DNA of 51,148 bases from an uncultured Alphaproteobacteria bacterium (GTDB lineage: Bacteria > Pseudomonadota > Alphaproteobacteria > RF32 > CAG-239): positions 1 to 51,148 of the forward strand of contig CALXTV010000012.1 in assembly GCA_944391505.1 (NCBI GenBank). Reading direction: 5' to 3'. Below are positions 7,809 to 16,188 of the stretch, in pieces; within the stretch, counting starts at the first letter, position 1; each line of letters starts with the position of its first letter. Under the pieces are notes generated by a model. It did not search any database, was not told the origin of the DNA, and was given only the letters and a program-made list of their open reading frames with translations. The position numbers were made by a program, and so were the translations under genes.

Positions 7809-8516
7809 ATGTCTTTTTGGGAAAAAATTTTTAAACCGAAGAAAGTTAAAAGCGTTGTTTATACCTGTCTGACCGGAGGTTATGACTCTCTTAAAGAACA
7901 CAAATACATAGACAAAGACTGGGATTATGTCTGTTTTACCGACAATGAAGAGCTTTTGGCGCAGAAAAAACAGGGCGTTTGGGAAATACGTCCGTTGGTG
8001 TATAAAGATTCGGACAATACCCGAAATAGCCGCTATCATAAAATTAATCCGCATAAGCTGTTCCCTGATTATGAACAAAGCGTTTGGTGTGACGGCAACG
8101 TTTGTATTTGCAGCCCTTATTTGTTTCGGCAGATCCGCCGACGCAAAAAAAGTTTGCTGGTACCGGTGCATTTTGTCAGAAACTGTATTTATGAGGAATT
8201 TGAAGAAGTGGCAAGACTGGGATACGAAACGGAAGATGTTTTGCAAAAACAACGCGCGCTTATCGAAGAATCCGGTTTTCCCGAGCATTACGGGCTGGCC
8301 GAAACGAATGTTTTGTTTCGGCGGCATAACGAACCGGAAATTGTCAATCTGATGGAAAGCTGGTGGTATTGGGTTGCCAATTACAGTAAACGCGATCAAC
8401 TGAGTTTCAGTTATGTGCTTTGGAAGAACGGGTATAAGCTTAAAAATCTTTTTGTTAAAAATGCACGTCGTCCGTCAAAGGATTTTGCACTGTTTCCGCA
8501 TAATACTCGGCGTTAG
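7809..8516 (+). CDS. DUF616-type (TOD1/MUCI70-like) glycosyltransferase candidate
   Basis: A 235-residue protein without signal peptide. It opens with VYTCLTGGYDSL (about residues 17-28) and WDYVCFTDN, then NSRYHKINPHKLFPDY, SVWCDGN and RDQLSFSYVLWK near the end. This order fits the DUF616 family, which is related to GT-A glycosyltransferases. The Cys-Asp-Gly-Asn segment occupies the place of a nucleotide/metal-binding acidic motif. The gene is monocistronic, divergent from nagA. Role in surface glycan synthesis is inferred from the family and from the sugar genes nearby; donor and acceptor are unknown. Confidence 0.6.
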   Translation: MSFWEKIFKPKKVKSVVYTCLTGGYDSLKEHKYIDKDWDYVCFTDNEELLAQKKQGVWEIRPLVYKDSDNTRNSRYHKINPHKLFPDYEQSVWCDGNVCICSPYLFRQIRRRKKSLLVPVHFVRNCIYEEFEEVARLGYETEDVLQKQRALIEESGFPEHYGLAETNVLFRRHNEPEIVNLMESWWYWVANYSKRDQLSFSYVLWKNGYKLKNLFVKNARRPSKDFALFPHNTRR

Positions 8517-8613
8517 CAAAGAGCTGGATTTTCGGCGTTCCTGCAAAAATTATTAGACAATCAGAAATCAGCGGTTAGAATAATCTTTAAATTTAACATT
8601 CGAGGGCAAAAGT

Positions 8614-9555
8614 ATGAATTTAAAGAAAATCTGGCGGCAGATGCGAGCGCCGAAAATTTTTAACCGCGGTTATCTTCCGGAGCTTGACGGACATCAGGTT
8701 TATTTTGTTGAGATGGGTAATCCGCGCGGGATTCCGGTGCTGGTGTTTCACGGCGGTCCCGGCGGCGGCATGAATCTTCGTTATGCGCAGCCGTTTAACC
8801 GCAAAAAATACCGGGTGATTTTGTTTGATCAGCGCGGCTGCGGCAAGTCGCTTCCTTTGGGCGAAATGAAAAACAACAATACCGGTGCGCTGCTGGAAGA
8901 TGCGGCCAGGCTGCTTGATTATCTGGGAATTGAGGATAAAATTATTGTTCGTGGTGCCTCCTGGGGGTCGACGCTGGCTTTGCTGTTTGCTGAAAAACAT
9001 CCGGAAAAGGTCAGTAAGATTCTGATTTCGCAAATTTATCTGGCAGACGAAACGGGGCAGAAATGGAATCTGGAAACCAGCCGGCTCTTTTATCCCGATA
9101 TCTGGGAAAAAATCGAGCGGGAGGCGGATAATGAAGAACCGGTTCTGACCTATTATGCCCATCTGATTAATTCCGATGATGTGATGAAGCAGATTAAGGC
9201 GGCGAATCTGGCAGGAAGTTATGAGCGCTGTTTGGGTGCGGTTAATCCGCGGCTCGGGTATAAAGAGCTGACGCCGGAAGATCTGGCGGAAATCCGGATT
9301 TCGCTTAATTATTTGAACGAACGCTATTTTATGGCCGAAAACCAGATATTGCGAAATGCCGGTAAAATCGCCGATATTCCGGTGTTGATGGTTCATAATC
9401 GTCTGGATATGGTTTGTCCGCTGCTGTCGGCTTATAATCTGCATAAAAGGCTGCCGAAGTCCAAGCTGGTTATTGTGCCGGGGCGGGGGCATTTCGGGTC
9501 GCAGCTTAATGAAGCGGTTTATCGGGAAATAAAAAATTATCTCGGAGATAAATAG
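8614..9555 (+). CDS. pip: Proline iminopeptidase (alpha/beta hydrolase)
   Basis: Peptidase of family S33 that removes N-terminal proline from small peptides. Length is 313 residues, as usual. Motifs: oxyanion-hole HGGPGGG (46-52), FDQRGCGKS (71-79), nucleophile Ser116 in GASWGS (most members have GGSWGS), catalytic Asp in NRLDMVCP and His in GRGHFGSQ near the C-terminus. AGG lies upstream of the ATG as part of GAGGGCAAA. A short stem-loop at 9616-9646 follows. Other S33 hydrolases share the fold, but the HGGPGGG and DMVCP motifs make Pip the best call. Confidence 0.85.
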   Translation: MNLKKIWRQMRAPKIFNRGYLPELDGHQVYFVEMGNPRGIPVLVFHGGPGGGMNLRYAQPFNRKKYRVILFDQRGCGKSLPLGEMKNNNTGALLEDAARLLDYLGIEDKIIVRGASWGSTLALLFAEKHPEKVSKILISQIYLADETGQKWNLETSRLFYPDIWEKIEREADNEEPVLTYYAHLINSDDVMKQIKAANLAGSYERCLGAVNPRLGYKELTPEDLAEIRISLNYLNERYFMAENQILRNAGKIADIPVLMVHNRLDMVCPLLSAYNLHKRLPKSKLVIVPGRGHFGSQLNEAVYREIKNYLGDK

Positions 9556-9615
9556 TTGAACTCATTTGTTTGATTTTTCATAATAATCCGACTTTGTGCA
9601 CTTTGGCTTATGATG

Positions 9616-9646
9616 CCGCAGACGGGGTTTATGAATGTCGTCTGCC
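9616..9646 (+). terminator. Stem-loop after pip
   Basis: GCAGACG pairs with CGTCTGC around a loop of roughly 15 bases. The T content after it is weak, so termination is only likely, not certain. Confidence 0.35.
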
Positions 9647-9756
9647 GCTTCAGCTTTTCAAATACTTTGTTGTTCACATGACAAAATCAGCCTGATTGAC
9701 AAACCTTTCGTTTCTATCTACCCTTTGAAGCAAAAATGAACTTGTGGAATTTTTAA

Positions 9757-11082
9757 ATGCGACGTTTGATTATAAGTATTGTGCTGACGCTGTTGCTGAC
9801 TTTTTGGGGGCATCGTCTGTATCTGACCGAAGCCGGGTTTGACGGCAAGCTGTTTATCATTATCATAACGCTGTCTTATATGATTTGCTATAAGCTGGTG
9901 CAGTATCTGGCCAGATTTAAAATTATTGAGAACAATTCGCGGATTGACATTGTTTTTGTGGTTTGTGCGGTTGCTTTTATGTTTGTGCCGATTTTGCACA
10001 TTAACCGGGACGAAGTTTCGGTGCAGGAAAACCGGACGCTGGCCAAATATGTTCCTCTGATTGATGATGACAGCGGTACAATCAATTATAATTTCGGCAA
10101 AGATTTTGAAAACTGGTTTAATGACCGCTTTTTCGGACGGCGGCAGTTTATTAATCTCAGTAAAAGGATTGATCTTTTTATTAATAATGAAATGAAGAAT
10201 TTTGATGCCATGGCCGGAAAAGAAAACTGGCTGTTTACCAAGCGTTGGAATTCGGAAGATATGTTCCGCAACAAATATCTTTTTGATGACGAAGATCTGG
10301 CCAAGCTCAAGTTGCGTCTTGAAAGTCTGCAAATGTGGCTGGCTCGTCATCATATCAAACTGTATCTGATGCTGGTGCCGGACAAGGAACGCCTTTACGG
10401 CGAGTATTATCCTGACGGTTATACCAAAATAAACGCTCAGGCCAAAATCGAACAGGTTTATGAATTTGTTAAAAACAATACGGATATTCCGGTCGTTTAT
10501 CCGATTAAGGCTCTGGAAAAAGCCAAAAAAGATCATTTGCTCTTCTATAAAACGGGAACGCATTGGAATCATCGTGGCGCGTATGTCGCTTATTTGGAAA
10601 TGATGAAAATGCTGAAAAAAGATTTTCCGTCATTGCGGATTCTGAGCGAAAAAGATTTTAACATTGCGCCGCAGTTCAGTGCCGACGAGGATATTGCCAA
10701 TGCTCTGGGCATTGACGCTAAAAGTATTTTCCCGAAAGAAGATATGACTTATGACGTGTTTGAACTCAAAAAAACAACAACCTCCGTGGTGCATGAATTT
10801 GTTAACAAAAAGCTGAGAATAGAAACGTTTGATTATGTCAGCAGTAATCCGGCCAACAAGCTGACGGCCATATTCTATGCTGACAGCCAGTTTTTGCGCA
10901 TGAGCTGGTACGTGGCGGAAAGCTTTAAGAAAATGCAGCATATTTATGTCGGATACGGTCGGGATTTTGACATTCCCTATATGGCGGCGGATATTGAAAA
11001 CTTTGCTCCCGATATTCTGGTAATCGGAACCGGCGAGCGCTTTATCAACCGCCTGATGAAGCTTGAAACACCCGAGCAGTAA
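9757..11082 (+). CDS. AlgJ/AlgX-like SGNH-type O-acetyltransferase (first copy)
   Basis: A 441-residue membrane-anchored protein with about three hydrophobic segments at the N-terminus (residues 3-17, 29-50, 66-82), then a periplasmic domain of the AlgJ/AlgX kind. Family marks are ENRTLAKYP-like ENRTLAKYV, FENWFNDRFFGRR, GKENWLF, LVPDKERLYGEYYP, THWNHRGAY (His269) and the ADSQF serine (Ser377). In AlgX/AlgJ the catalytic triad uses a DxHW motif; here the Asp position is Gly267 (GTHWN), unlike the two copies downstream at 21931 and 23048. It is followed 14 bases later by an MBOAT gene. Together they probably transfer acetyl groups to an exported polysaccharide. Confidence 0.75.
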   Translation: MRRLIISIVLTLLLTFWGHRLYLTEAGFDGKLFIIIITLSYMICYKLVQYLARFKIIENNSRIDIVFVVCAVAFMFVPILHINRDEVSVQENRTLAKYVPLIDDDSGTINYNFGKDFENWFNDRFFGRRQFINLSKRIDLFINNEMKNFDAMAGKENWLFTKRWNSEDMFRNKYLFDDEDLAKLKLRLESLQMWLARHHIKLYLMLVPDKERLYGEYYPDGYTKINAQAKIEQVYEFVKNNTDIPVVYPIKALEKAKKDHLLFYKTGTHWNHRGAYVAYLEMMKMLKKDFPSLRILSEKDFNIAPQFSADEDIANALGIDAKSIFPKEDMTYDVFELKKTTTSVVHEFVNKKLRIETFDYVSSNPANKLTAIFYADSQFLRMSWYVAESFKKMQHIYVGYGRDFDIPYMAADIENFAPDILVIGTGERFINRLMKLETPEQ

Positions 11083-11096
11083 AGAGGAAAAAGACG

Positions 11097-12506
11097 ATGC
11101 TTTTTAGTTCAATGACATTTGTTTTTGTGTTTATGCCTCTGGTTATGAGCATTTATCTGCTCGCCAAAAAGGAAATTCGCAATTATGTTTTGCTGGCTGC
11201 CAGCATTATCTTTTATGCCTGGGGTGAACCCCGTTATCTGGCGATTATGATTATGACGATTTTTGTTACTTATGCCGGTGCCAGACTGGTCGGGCATTAT
11301 ACGGAGCCGGGGAAAAGGAAAGCGGCTCTGGCGGTGACGATTTTAATCGACTTGGGATTTCTGATTTATTTTAAATATTTCAATTTTATCGTCGATAACA
11401 TAAATGCGGCGTTGCAGCTTAATCTTGATTTTATTGACGTAATCATGCCGATTGGTATTTCGTTTTATACTTTTCAGGCTATTTCTTATTTGATTGACGT
11501 ATATCGCCGGGAAGTCGAACCGCAGGAAGACATTAATAAATTGGCGCTGTTTATTGTGTTGTTTCCGCAGCTGGTGGCAGGGCCGATTGTTAAATATCAT
11601 GATGTCTGCGAACAGATTGATGACCGTAAGATTACTTTCAGCGATGTGGCTGTCGGATTGAAACGTTTTATTATCGGTTTGGCCAAGAAGGTTCTGATTG
11701 CCAATACACTGGCTGTCGTGGTGGATCGTATTTTTGCCCAGCAGCCGGAAACGCTCGGTTTTGGCTATGCCTGGCTGGGTATTGTGGCCTATGCCGTTCA
11801 ACTCTATTTTGATTTTTCCGGCTATTCGGATATGGCTATCGGATTGGGGCGGATGTTCGGCTTCCGCTTTTTGGAAAACTTTAATTACCCGTATATTTCC
11901 AAGTCGATTTCCGAATTTTGGCAGAGGTGGCATATTTCGCTGGCAACCTGGTTTAAGCAGTATCTGTATATTCCGCTGGGGGGTAACAGAGTTGGTCCGG
12001 TTCGGGTGTATGTCAATCTGTTTGTCGTTTTTCTGGTTACGGGCGTTTGGCATGGTGCAAGCTGGACTTTTGCCCTGTGGGGTGTTTGGAACGCTATTTT
12101 TATCTGCTGGGAAAAATTTGCGGGCTGGCACAAAGCAAAGCCCGGTGAAACGAAACTTATCGGCGCGGCCAAGCATGTTTATGCGATGTTGGTTTTTCTG
12201 CTCGGACTGGTTATCTTTCGCTCGGATAACGTGGCTTATGCCTGGGGTTATTTGAAACAGATGTTTATGGTCGATTTGCCGACCGAGTTGCCGGATGTCG
12301 ATTTCGGTATCAATAACAAGTTTATTCTGATGTTGGTTATCGGTTTGATTTGTTCCGCTCCGTTGTTTAAGAATATGCTTTATGTAAAATATGAACGGAA
12401 AGTTTTGCGCAGCATCATAAATATTTGGATTTCCCTGCTGTTTTTCTGGGCGACGATTTCTCTTGCATCGTCAACGTATAATCCGTTTATTTATTTTCGC
12501 TTCTAA
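11097..12506 (+). CDS. MBOAT-family membrane acyltransferase, AlgI-like (first copy)
   Basis: A 469-residue polytopic inner-membrane protein. AlgI-type proteins move an acetyl group across the membrane for a periplasmic AlgJ/AlgX-like partner. Typical motifs are AASIIFYAWGEPRYL near the N-terminus, PIGISFYTFQAISYLIDVYR, FPQLVAGPI, QRWHISLATWFKQYLYIPLG and TGVWHGASW with the conserved His319. It ends with the STYNPFIYFRF tail seen in the second copy too. It forms a pair with the upstream AlgJ-like gene. Which sugar is acetylated cannot be read from sequence. Confidence 0.9.
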   Translation: MLFSSMTFVFVFMPLVMSIYLLAKKEIRNYVLLAASIIFYAWGEPRYLAIMIMTIFVTYAGARLVGHYTEPGKRKAALAVTILIDLGFLIYFKYFNFIVDNINAALQLNLDFIDVIMPIGISFYTFQAISYLIDVYRREVEPQEDINKLALFIVLFPQLVAGPIVKYHDVCEQIDDRKITFSDVAVGLKRFIIGLAKKVLIANTLAVVVDRIFAQQPETLGFGYAWLGIVAYAVQLYFDFSGYSDMAIGLGRMFGFRFLENFNYPYISKSISEFWQRWHISLATWFKQYLYIPLGGNRVGPVRVYVNLFVVFLVTGVWHGASWTFALWGVWNAIFICWEKFAGWHKAKPGETKLIGAAKHVYAMLVFLLGLVIFRSDNVAYAWGYLKQMFMVDLPTELPDVDFGINNKFILMLVIGLICSAPLFKNMLYVKYERKVLRSIINIWISLLFFWATISLASSTYNPFIYFRF

Positions 12507-12540
12507 AAAACTCGTATAACGGGTGTCTAGTGCAGATTTT
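12507..12540 (+). repeat. Dispersed repeat, copy after the MBOAT gene
   Basis: ACTCGTATAACGGGTGTCTA and the next bases nearly match the block at 5568-5597 (ACTTGTATAACGGACGCCTG), differing mainly by transitions, and resemble 96-125. It is followed by a degenerate GAAAAAATG...CACGTAC segment, a decayed version of the GTAC hairpin. Confidence 0.5.
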
Positions 12541-12584
12541 GCGAGCTGAAAAAATGCTCACGTACTGATGCCAATTCCGACTAG

Positions 12585-12672
12585 GTTGTTGTTTCGTAGC
12601 GCTGTCGCTTCTCGCAACAACAAGTCTCATTGCTTTTCCTTAAAGAAAGCACATTCGGGTGCTTTCTTTTGC
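12585..12672 (+). ncRNA. Possible structured RNA in a gene-free stretch
   Basis: The stretch 12507-12807 holds no convincing gene. After the repeat it has a two-part stem-loop: GTTGTTG (12585-12591) pairs with CAACAAC (12615-12621), with an inner AGCG-ctgt-CGCT (12598-12609). A second hairpin follows, AAAGAAAGCAC-attcgg-GTGCTTTCTTT (12642-12669), ending in TTTT. This could be a small RNA with its terminator, or a structured 3' end of the MBOAT transcript. The rest of the stretch up to 12807 shows nothing I can support. Confidence 0.3.
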
Positions 12673-12807
12673 GGCAGTGGTACTTTCGCCTTTATTTCTT
12701 ATTATTTCCCTCGTTCTCCGCGTTTTTTTAACTCGGAAGACGAGATGGTGTACAGAAATGTTATTTTTTTCGGAGGGAATAGGCGCGATTAAACGGTTGT
12801 CCGTCAA

Positions 12808-13404
12808 TCAGTCGTGAATTTCGTTCCAGGCCTCCAACTGCCAGGGGTGGAAAATTTGGTTAGCGGTTTTGTTCAGCATCAAATTTTCAAAATAGCATTT
12901 GACGGCATTGTCCAGAGAGACGTCGGCAGCTTTGCGGACCAAGGGCATATAAGACGGGGTGTCTTTGTCCTCACGGCTGAATTTTTCGGCCAGAAAAAGA
13001 AGTTTGTCAAGTTGAGAAGCTTCTTTACGAAGTGTAAGATGGCAGTTGACGGCGTTTAAGACTTCCTTGTCGACAATGCTGAAAGTTTCTACGGCGACAA
13101 TCCGGGATATTCGCTGCCGCAAAAGAGCCGGTTCTTCTCGTTCAGCGGAGAAAATCTCCATATCCAGAGCCTCGGCAATCGGTATGTATTTTTCAACGGG
13201 GATAAGTGCGCTGATGTTATGAAGAAGGGCGGCATTTTTGGCCTGTTCATAGTCGATGATGTATTTCTTTGCCAAAATCAGGGCATTATCTCTGACTTTC
13301 AGCGTATGTGCCAGAATATCAGGCCGGTTGTTGGCCGTGAAATTGCGAATGATATTTTCTTCCAGAGAATAAAAATCAGTACAGGTAATCGTGTTTTCAG
13401 TCAT
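12808..13404 (-). CDS. YqeK-like HD-family protein with an altered HD motif
   Basis: 198 residues, start preceded by AGGGGGG. The layout matches the YqeK branch of the HD superfamily (symmetrical Ap4A hydrolases): LAHTLKVRDNALILA (31-45), AKNAALLHNIS (55-65), a late CHLTLRKEASQLDKLLFLAEK. In active members LLHD supplies the metal-binding His-Asp pair, but here residues 62-63 are His-Asn, and the later YHT motif reads CHL. The protein may therefore be inactive as a phosphohydrolase or bind nucleotides only. It is convergent with the MBOAT gene and divergent from the helicase-IbrAB cassette. Confidence 0.55.
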   Translation of the reverse strand: MTENTITCTDFYSLEENIIRNFTANNRPDILAHTLKVRDNALILAKKYIIDYEQAKNAALLHNISALIPVEKYIPIAEALDMEIFSAEREEPALLRQRISRIVAVETFSIVDKEVLNAVNCHLTLRKEASQLDKLLFLAEKFSREDKDTPSYMPLVRKAADVSLDNAVKCYFENLMLNKTANQIFHPWQLEAWNEIHD

Positions 13405-13620
13405 TCTGCGCCCCCCTTCATACGAAGCAGATATTTTCTGCAGTTCAACTAAGTATAATATATACTTGATTTTGTTACAAAAATCCAGAAAAATTTTTTG
13501 GAAGTAAAAAAGACGGATTTTTATTCAGGTGAGGTTGTTAACAAATATAAACTAGTAGTCGTAGGACTTGAAAGTTTATTGTAAGATGATTATTAGATAT
13601 AACTGATATAATATAATACT

Positions 13621-14880
13621 GTGCAGAATATGAATGTAGATTATGGTTTGGAAGCAGCCGGACGCAAGTTGTCGGAACTGAAGGCGGGTGCGCTGTTTAT
13701 GCGGCTTGGGTCGGGTAAGATTAAAATGGCTCTGGATCTGGTCAAAGGCAGACAAAACGATTTTGATGCCGTGGTTTGGATTGCACCGTCCTCGTTTTTG
13801 GGCTGGGATGCTTATACGAAAGTAATTGATGAGAATTTGCAGGGTCTGACCAAGGAAATCTGTTTTTTTTCGATTGAAAGCATCTCTTGTTCGGATGTTC
13901 GGTATTTGCAGCTTTATTCCATGGCCGAAAAGTACAGGGTTTTTTGCGTCGTTGACGAAAGCATTACCATTAAAAACACGGAAGCCGGGCGAACCAAACG
14001 GCTGCTGCTGATGCGCAATATGTTTAATTATCGGTTGATTTTGAGCAGTCTGCCGCTGACGCAGGGGCTGGTTGATCTTTATTCACAGATTGAGTTTATG
14101 CATCCGGCGGTTCTGAATATGTCCGAGACGCAGTTTCTTAATACGTATCTCTCTCCTTATGACGACGGAACAGCGCGAAAATGGTCAAAACCTGAAAATG
14201 AAAGGATTTTGATTGAGCAGATGCGGCCGTTTATTCTTCAATGCGATTTGGAGATGAATAACAATCTGAACTATATTGACCTTTGTTTTGACTTGACGGA
14301 AAAGGAAGAAGCCAGTTATCTTGAGGAAAAGAACGAATTTTTGCAGGGCAAGAGTCAGGTTGCGTTTATGGCCGTGGTACAAAGGTTTCAGCATATTTAT
14401 ACTATTGCCAAGAACAAGGTTGAAGGGTTGTTTAAGCTGATTGACGAAATTGCGGCCCGCAACGAAAAGGTTATTATTTATATTAAATATCTGGATGAAA
14501 TACGCTTTTTTAAAGAATGCGGAAAACTTAAAAGGGGAAAATATGTCGTGCTTTCCGGACGCTGCAACAAAAGGAAAGCGGTTAAGATGTTCGGGCAGCG
14601 TATTGACATTATGTTTTCAACTTATGGTGTGGACTCACAAGGATTAGACCTGTGTAACTGCAATAATATTATTTATTTTTCGCAGACATTCGATTATAAA
14701 AGTAAGTTGTTGTGTATGCATAACGTTTATCAATCGCATACGGGACGCAGCATGAATATATATAATCTTTGGATTAATACCGGGCTGGACAAGCTCATCA
14801 AACAAAACTTGAGCAGGAAGAAGAACGTTCTTTCCAACGTCTGTCGGATGATTTCCAGAGAGGAGGCTTTAGCGTTATGA
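13621..14880 (+). CDS. SNF2-like helicase-fold protein with degenerate ATPase motifs
   Basis: 419 residues, no signal peptide. The order of motifs follows SNF2 helicases: FMRLGSGKIKMAL (Walker A region, 26-38), VVDESITIKN (motif II, 110-119), LSSLPLTQGLVDLYSQ (motif III), then STYGVDSQGLDL and QSHTGRSMNIYNLW (motifs V-VI). Several catalytic positions differ: the Walker A Thr/Ser is Ile34, DEAH/DESH reads DESI, and the arginine finger region RxHRxGQ reads QSHTGR (371-376). ATPase activity is doubtful. The start is GTG 13621 or ATG 13630; neither has a Shine-Dalgarno. Its stop overlaps the ibrA-like start (ATGA). First gene of a three-gene cassette. Confidence 0.65.
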   Translation: MQNMNVDYGLEAAGRKLSELKAGALFMRLGSGKIKMALDLVKGRQNDFDAVVWIAPSSFLGWDAYTKVIDENLQGLTKEICFFSIESISCSDVRYLQLYSMAEKYRVFCVVDESITIKNTEAGRTKRLLLMRNMFNYRLILSSLPLTQGLVDLYSQIEFMHPAVLNMSETQFLNTYLSPYDDGTARKWSKPENERILIEQMRPFILQCDLEMNNNLNYIDLCFDLTEKEEASYLEEKNEFLQGKSQVAFMAVVQRFQHIYTIAKNKVEGLFKLIDEIAARNEKVIIYIKYLDEIRFFKECGKLKRGKYVVLSGRCNKRKAVKMFGQRIDIMFSTYGVDSQGLDLCNCNNIIYFSQTFDYKSKLLCMHNVYQSHTGRSMNIYNLWINTGLDKLIKQNLSRKKNVLSNVCRMISREEALAL

Positions 14881-16178
14881 AAAAATATTTGGAAAAAAAT
14901 GTTTATGAAGCATTTCAGGAAAGACTAAAATTTATTTTTGATAATTTTGACAATATTTATGTTTCCTTTTCCGGCGGCAAAGACAGCGGTCTGCTGTTGA
15001 ATATGGTTTTGGATTATAAACGCCGGAATAATATAGACAGGAAAATCGGGGTCTTTCATCAGGATTTTGAGGCGCAGTATCAGACAACAACCGATTTTGT
15101 GACGCGTATGTTTGAAAACAATATGGACGATATTGAACCGTATTGGGTTTGTCTGCCGATGGGATCTCGCTGTGCGGTCAGCAATTATCAAATGTATTGG
15201 TATCCCTGGGATCCGGATCAAAAAGACCTCTGGGTGCGTCCGATGCCGACGATGCCTTATATCATCAATCTGGATAATAATCCGTTTGACTTTTACAAAT
15301 ATAAAATGGTTCAGGAGGATTTGTATGCCGAGTTCGGCGACTGGTATTCGCGTCAGAAAAAAGGCAAAACGGTCTGCCTGCTCGGTATCCGTGCCGACGA
15401 ATCGTTAAACCGTTATCGCGCTTATGCCAATGACCGCAAAACGATTATTAAGGGCAATCAGTGGACGACCAAAATGGGAAAAAACTGGTGGAATGCTTAT
15501 CCGATTTATGACTGGACGACCAAAGATGTCTGGATTGCCAACGGAAAGTTCGAATATGACTATAACCGCATATATGATTTGTTTTGGCGGGCTGGCTTGT
15601 CGATTAATCAGATGCGGGTTGCCAGTCCGTATCATGAAAGCGCCAAAGAGAGTCTGAATCTTTACCGGGTTCTTGAACCGGCGACATGGGTAAAGGTGGT
15701 TGCCCGCGTGCAGGGAGCGAATTTCGGCGCCATTTACGGCACGACAAAGGCGTTGGGCGCGCGTCGTTTTGATTTGCCGCCCGGACATACCTGGCGCAGT
15801 TATGTGAAGTTTTTGCTGGCGACTCTGCCGGATTCCATGCGGCGCAATTATATTGAAAAGTTTAAAACCTCCATTCGCTTTTGGTGGAAAAGGGGGGGCG
15901 TAGTCAGTGACGAGGCCATCAAGGAACTGGAGGCCTGCAATTATCCGATCCGCCTGAATGGAAAGAGCAAATACAAAAGCAGCAAAGAGCGGGTTATCTT
16001 TTTGGGGACGCCGGATGATACCGATGACATACAGTCAACGATTGACATTCCGTCCTGGAAGCGAATGGCTATCTGCATTTTGAAAAACGATCATCTCTGC
16101 AAGCATATGGGCTTTGCCCAGACGCAGCAGCAGAATCGTCGGGAGAGAGAGTTAATTGAAAAGTACAGAAATCTGTGA
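14877..16178 (+). CDS. ibrA: IbrA-like PP-loop ATPase (PAPS reductase family, DUF3440)
   Basis: 433 residues. The PP-loop SGGKDSG lies at 32-38, followed by GVFHQDFEAQY (substrate-side acidic residue), CLLGIRADESLNRYRA, and a tryptophan/tyrosine-rich part with YPIYDWTTKDVW. This arrangement is that of phosphoadenosine-phosphosulfate reductase-like proteins with a DUF3440 tail, including IbrA of E. coli, which with IbrB activates prophage-borne eib genes. DndC of the DNA phosphorothioation system is a more distant PP-loop relative. The actual reaction is unknown. The gene starts with GAGGAGG upstream and overlaps the helicase-like gene by 4 bases; the ParB-like gene begins 10 bases after its stop. 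Confidence 0.8.
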   Translation: MKKYLEKNVYEAFQERLKFIFDNFDNIYVSFSGGKDSGLLLNMVLDYKRRNNIDRKIGVFHQDFEAQYQTTTDFVTRMFENNMDDIEPYWVCLPMGSRCAVSNYQMYWYPWDPDQKDLWVRPMPTMPYIINLDNNPFDFYKYKMVQEDLYAEFGDWYSRQKKGKTVCLLGIRADESLNRYRAYANDRKTIIKGNQWTTKMGKNWWNAYPIYDWTTKDVWIANGKFEYDYNRIYDLFWRAGLSINQMRVASPYHESAKESLNLYRVLEPATWVKVVARVQGANFGAIYGTTKALGARRFDLPPGHTWRSYVKFLLATLPDSMRRNYIEKFKTSIRFWWKRGGVVSDEAIKELEACNYPIRLNGKSKYKSSKERVIFLGTPDDTDDIQSTIDIPSWKRMAICILKNDHLCKHMGFAQTQQQNRRERELIEKYRNL

Positions 16179-16188
16179 GGTATGACGA

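Noticed and set aside
12568..12792. Possible 74-codon gene in the gap after the first MBOAT gene
   Set aside because: It runs across two hairpins, lacks a ribosome site and has an unstructured, low-plausibility protein (many Ser/Phe/Arg, no domain).
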